Assembly: GCA_965365465.1 (NCBI GenBank)
Contig: CBDUBU010000172.1
Coordinates: 1 to 8,352 of the forward strand
Length of the DNA stretch: 8,352 nt
Reading direction: 5' to 3'
DNA from: CBDUBU01 sp965365465
GTDB taxonomy: Bacteria > Bacteroidota > Rhodothermia > Rhodothermales > DASSAV01
Shown: positions 5,656 through 8,352 of the stretch, piece after piece
Numbering within the stretch: the first letter of the stretch is position 1
How the letters are laid out: each line of letters opens with the position of its first letter
Made by a program: the position numbers and the translations under genes
The notes under the pieces: model-generated
What the model was told of the DNA's origin: nothing
The model's database searches: none
What the model saw: the letters and a program-made list of their open reading frames with translations, nothing else

Positions 5656-8352
5656 ATGAGTAAAAATATGCATGAGGCAGTGATACATAAAGCAAGGGAA
5701 CAGCGGGCTGGTCTGGCGCCGCAAGGGCATTTGCTCTCCAACGGGCGTTATACCGTGCTTCTCACGGAAGCAGGCGCAGGGTATTCCGCCTGCGAAGGCT
5801 ATGCCGTTACGCGCTGGGCGCCTGATCGCACGCGGGATGCAGATGGGTTTTTTATCTATGTGCGCGATCTGGAAGCAGCAACCTGGTGGTCAGCGGGGCG
5901 TCAACCTGCGCCGGGTTCTCCGGATCGGTATGAGACTGGTTTCGAGCCGGGCAGGGCCGTCCTTGTCCGGGAGGAACAGGAGATCGAAGTCCTGATGGAA
6001 GTGTGCGTCGCGCCGGACGAGGACATGGAACTGCGGCGTTGCGCCGTCACGAACCATTCAGAGCGCCCGCGCCGCATCGAGCTTACCAGTTACGCAGAGA
6101 TAGTTATCAACGCTCCCGCCGCTGATGCCGGTCATCCTGCCTTTTCAAAACTGTTTGTGCAGACCGGGTGGGCGCCTGCGCACAACGCCCTGACCGCGTG
6201 GCGCCGCCGGCGCAGCCCGGAGGACGAACCCGTTCAAGCCATACACCTGGCGGTGGGCGCGGGGTTCGACAGTGCGTTGCACGTCGATCAGTATGAGACA
6301 GACCGTGCGCGTTTCATCGGACGAGGCCACACCCTCGCTGCGCCGCAGGCGCTCAGCGAAGGGGGCAGGCTTACGGGAACCATCGGAAACGTGCTGGACC
6401 CGGTGTTCAGCCTGCGAGGGATCCTCGAATTGCAGCCCGGCGAGACGCAAACCATCACTTTCGCGCTCGGCTTCGCGCGCTCCGACGAAGCGCCGGAGCG
6501 CCTGGCTGCTCGCTGCGCAAGGATCGCGGCATCTGGAGAAACGTTCGAGCAAGCCGCCGAAACCGCGCACGATGCGCTTCAGGAAGCAGGACTGAAAGAG
6601 TCCGAGGAGTTCCTGTTTCAGCAATTGGCCGTGGCCCTTGCGTACGGACATCCGGCCCTCCGTGCGCCGGAAGAAACGATCCGGCGCATTCCGCCGGGTT
6701 TTTTTGATCCGGTCCGTTTCGGCGTGGGCAGGGAGGCGCCGCTCGCGCTCGTACAGCCGCGCAGGCAGGAAGACCAGGATCTCGTTCGCCTGATGCTCCG
6801 GGCGCACGCTTACTGGCAGCGCATGGGATTTCCGGTATACCTGCTGTTCGTGATGGACCCTTCGCTGCCGGGCATGGAAGATATGACTGAGGAAGTTCAT
6901 GCCGCGCTCGCCCACCCGCCCGGAGTGGCAGAAGGAGGAAAACACCTCCGGGTTCTGGACCCGCGCGACCTGACGGAAGACGACATGCTCCGCCTGATCG
7001 GGTATGCGAGCGCCTGTCTGGAAAGTCGCCTTCCGCATCTGGAGACTGCTTCTTCACAAACGGATGTCAACGGCAGACCCATCACGCCCGCACCCGGATT
7101 CTTGTCTCTGGGCGAAGAGGGCGAAGGCGGGCGCGAAGACCTGCTGTTCTACAATGGCTATGGCGGCTTTTCGGAGGATGGCAGAGAGTACGTGATGCGC
7201 CTGGCAGACGAAAACAGCGATGGGTTGCACCTGCCGCCGCTGGCCTGGACGAACGTGGTTGCCAACGAGCGTCTGGGTTTTCTGGTATCGGAACGCGGGA
7301 GCGGCCACACCTGGAGCATCAACAGCCGGGAAAACCGGCTGACGCCCTGGCACAACGATCCGGTGGTCGATCCTTCGGGTGAGGCGCTTTATCTCCGCGA
7401 CGACGAGGAAGGCGTGTTCTGGTCCCCGATGCCAGGGCCTGTTCCCCGCGCCGGTCTCTACGAGGTGCGCCACGGCTTCGGATACACCCGGTTCCGGCAC
7501 ATATCGGATGGGATGGAGCAGGCGGTATGGCAGTTCGCGCCGCGCCGCGACCCCGTTAAAATCACCCTGCTGCTGGTGACCAACCAGAGCAGTAGTCCGC
7601 GCCGTCTCTCGTGCTTTCAGTACCAGCGGTGGGTGCTCGGCGGGCTGCCCTCTGAAGAGGCCCGGACGGTCATCACCGAGCGCGACCCTGAAACCGGAGC
7701 CATTCTGGCAACGAACCCGCTGAACGACGAGTTCGCGCAGGAAATTGCCTTCGCCGCCGCCGTGTCTTCGCAGGGCGCGGAGGTGCATCTGACGGGAGAC
7801 CGCCTGGCCTTTCTGGGGCGCAACGGCAGCCTGGAACGCCCTGCCGCGCTCTGCACGTCGGAACCCCTCGACGGAAAAACCGGCGCGGGCCTTGACCCCT
7901 GCGCTGCTTTTCAGACTTCCGTAGAGATTGCCCCGGGCAAAACCGCTGCCTGGGTTTTCCTGCTGGGGCAGGCCGAGACCCGGATGCAGGCGCAGGAACT
8001 GATCCGGCGCTATCGAAACACGACAACCGTGCTGGATGCCCTGGAAGAAATCAGGGCTTTCTGGAAACAGACGGTATCCGGCATCCAGATCCAGACGCCT
8101 TCTCCGGCCATTGATCTGATGGTAAACGGGTGGCTAGTCTATCAAAACCTGGTCTGCCGGATGTGGGGGCGCACCGCTTTTTATCAGTCGGGAGGCGCCT
8201 TCGGATTCCGCGATCAGTTGCAGGACGCTGCCGCGCTGGTGTACCTGATGCCCGACCTGACCCGCCGCCAGATCCTGCTGCACGCCGGGCGCCAGTTCGT
8301 CGAGGGCGACGTGCTGCACTGGTGGCACCCGCCGCTTGGTGGGGGCATCCGT
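5656..8352 (+). CDS. Stand-alone GH94 protein, probable 1,2-beta-oligoglucan phosphorylase (3' end outside window)
   Basis: The frame from ATG 5656 stays open for 899 codons to the window edge. An in-frame TAA at 5593-5595 limits extension, and no ATG lies between it and 5656. The protein resembles the C-terminal, non-membrane half of cyclic beta-1,2-glucan synthase (NdvB/ChvB). A first beta-rich module has HLLSNGRYTVLLTEAGAGYS at 25-44, VTRWAPDRTRDADG at 51-64, ELTSYAEIVIN at 142-152, AGHPAFSKLFVQT at 158-170 and GTIGNVLDPVFSLR at 241-254. A linker region follows, then a GH94 N-terminal module with LFYNGYGGFSEDGREYV at 497-513, SINSRENRLTPWHNDPV at 554-570 and GEALYLRDD at 575-583. The (alpha/alpha)6 domain begins near 810 and reaches GGAFGFRDQLQD (846-857) and HWWHPPLGGGIR. 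The catalytic acid, expected in a downstream DWND-type motif, is beyond the edge. There is no GT84 or membrane part, as in the roughly 1,100-residue SOGP enzymes, which phosphorolyse sophoro-oligosaccharides to glucose 1-phosphate. There is no signal peptide, so it is cytoplasmic. Confidence 0.88.
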   Translation, partial: MSKNMHEAVIHKAREQRAGLAPQGHLLSNGRYTVLLTEAGAGYSACEGYAVTRWAPDRTRDADGFFIYVRDLEAATWWSAGRQPAPGSPDRYETGFEPGRAVLVREEQEIEVLMEVCVAPDEDMELRRCAVTNHSERPRRIELTSYAEIVINAPAADAGHPAFSKLFVQTGWAPAHNALTAWRRRRSPEDEPVQAIHLAVGAGFDSALHVDQYETDRARFIGRGHTLAAPQALSEGGRLTGTIGNVLDPVFSLRGILELQPGETQTITFALGFARSDEAPERLAARCARIAASGETFEQAAETAHDALQEAGLKESEEFLFQQLAVALAYGHPALRAPEETIRRIPPGFFDPVRFGVGREAPLALVQPRRQEDQDLVRLMLRAHAYWQRMGFPVYLLFVMDPSLPGMEDMTEEVHAALAHPPGVAEGGKHLRVLDPRDLTEDDMLRLIGYASACLESRLPHLETASSQTDVNGRPITPAPGFLSLGEEGEGGREDLLFYNGYGGFSEDGREYVMRLADENSDGLHLPPLAWTNVVANERLGFLVSERGSGHTWSINSRENRLTPWHNDPVVDPSGEALYLRDDEEGVFWSPMPGPVPRAGLYEVRHGFGYTRFRHISDGMEQAVWQFAPRRDPVKITLLLVTNQSSSPRRLSCFQYQRWVLGGLPSEEARTVITERDPETGAILATNPLNDEFAQEIAFAAAVSSQGAEVHLTGDRLAFLGRNGSLERPAALCTSEPLDGKTGAGLDPCAAFQTSVEIAPGKTAAWVFLLGQAETRMQAQELIRRYRNTTTVLDALEEIRAFWKQTVSGIQIQTPSPAIDLMVNGWLVYQNLVCRMWGRTAFYQSGGAFGFRDQLQDAAALVYLMPDLTRRQILLHAGRQFVEGDVLHWWHPPLGGGIR

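Noticed and set aside
6145..7038. Minus-strand open frame (297 aa) opposite the GH94 gene
   Set aside because: It is a shadow of the GH94 frame: the + strand is continuously coding with recognisable family motifs, and the antisense product has none.
1..8352. tRNA, rRNA, CRISPR array, transposase or integrase
   Set aside because: I saw no regularly spaced repeats, no tRNA-like cloverleaf motifs and no recombinase domains on either strand.

Overview
The window is a GC-rich bacterial locus with every convincing gene on the + strand. Its composition, the diderm-style lipoproteins and the GH144 gene fit a Gram-negative host, perhaps in or near Bacteroidota/Rhodothermota. That placement is a guess from protein style; nothing in the window fixes the taxon.

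Layout: (1) 1-1151 is the 3' part of a GH144/glycoamylase-like family gene, the family of endo-beta-1,2-glucanases. (2) 1152-1517 has no intact gene. It holds a decayed toxin-antitoxin module: an antitoxin reading frame broken by at least two frameshifts, followed by the first ~18 residues of a VapC-type PIN toxin. (3) 1518-2252 encodes an SGNH/GDSL hydrolase lipoprotein with a complete set of catalytic blocks. (4) 2257-5365 encodes a CUT1-type sugar ABC importer: a lipoprotein solute-binding protein and two MalF/MalG-like permeases. The genes are tightly spaced or overlapping, and no ATPase is present. (5) 5366-5655 is a 290-nt intercistronic region rich in inverted repeats: a nested 10-bp plus 7-bp structure followed by several further hairpins. 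(6) 5656 to the right edge is a very large open frame (899 codons, no stop before the edge). It encodes a stand-alone GH94 protein resembling the C-terminal phosphorylase-like half of cyclic beta-1,2-glucan synthase, best read as a 1,2-beta-oligoglucan phosphorylase (SOGP type).

Together the genes make a coherent beta-1,2-glucan utilisation locus. The GH144 enzyme would cut beta-1,2-glucan outside the cytoplasm. The SGNH lipoprotein may strip acyl substituents from it. The binding protein and permeases would import the sophoro-oligosaccharides. The GH94 enzyme would phosphorolyse them in the cytoplasm to glucose 1-phosphate. The parts least explained by known beta-1,2-glucan loci are the SGNH lipoprotein, the structured region before the phosphorylase gene, and the toxin-antitoxin scar between the glucanase and the rest.
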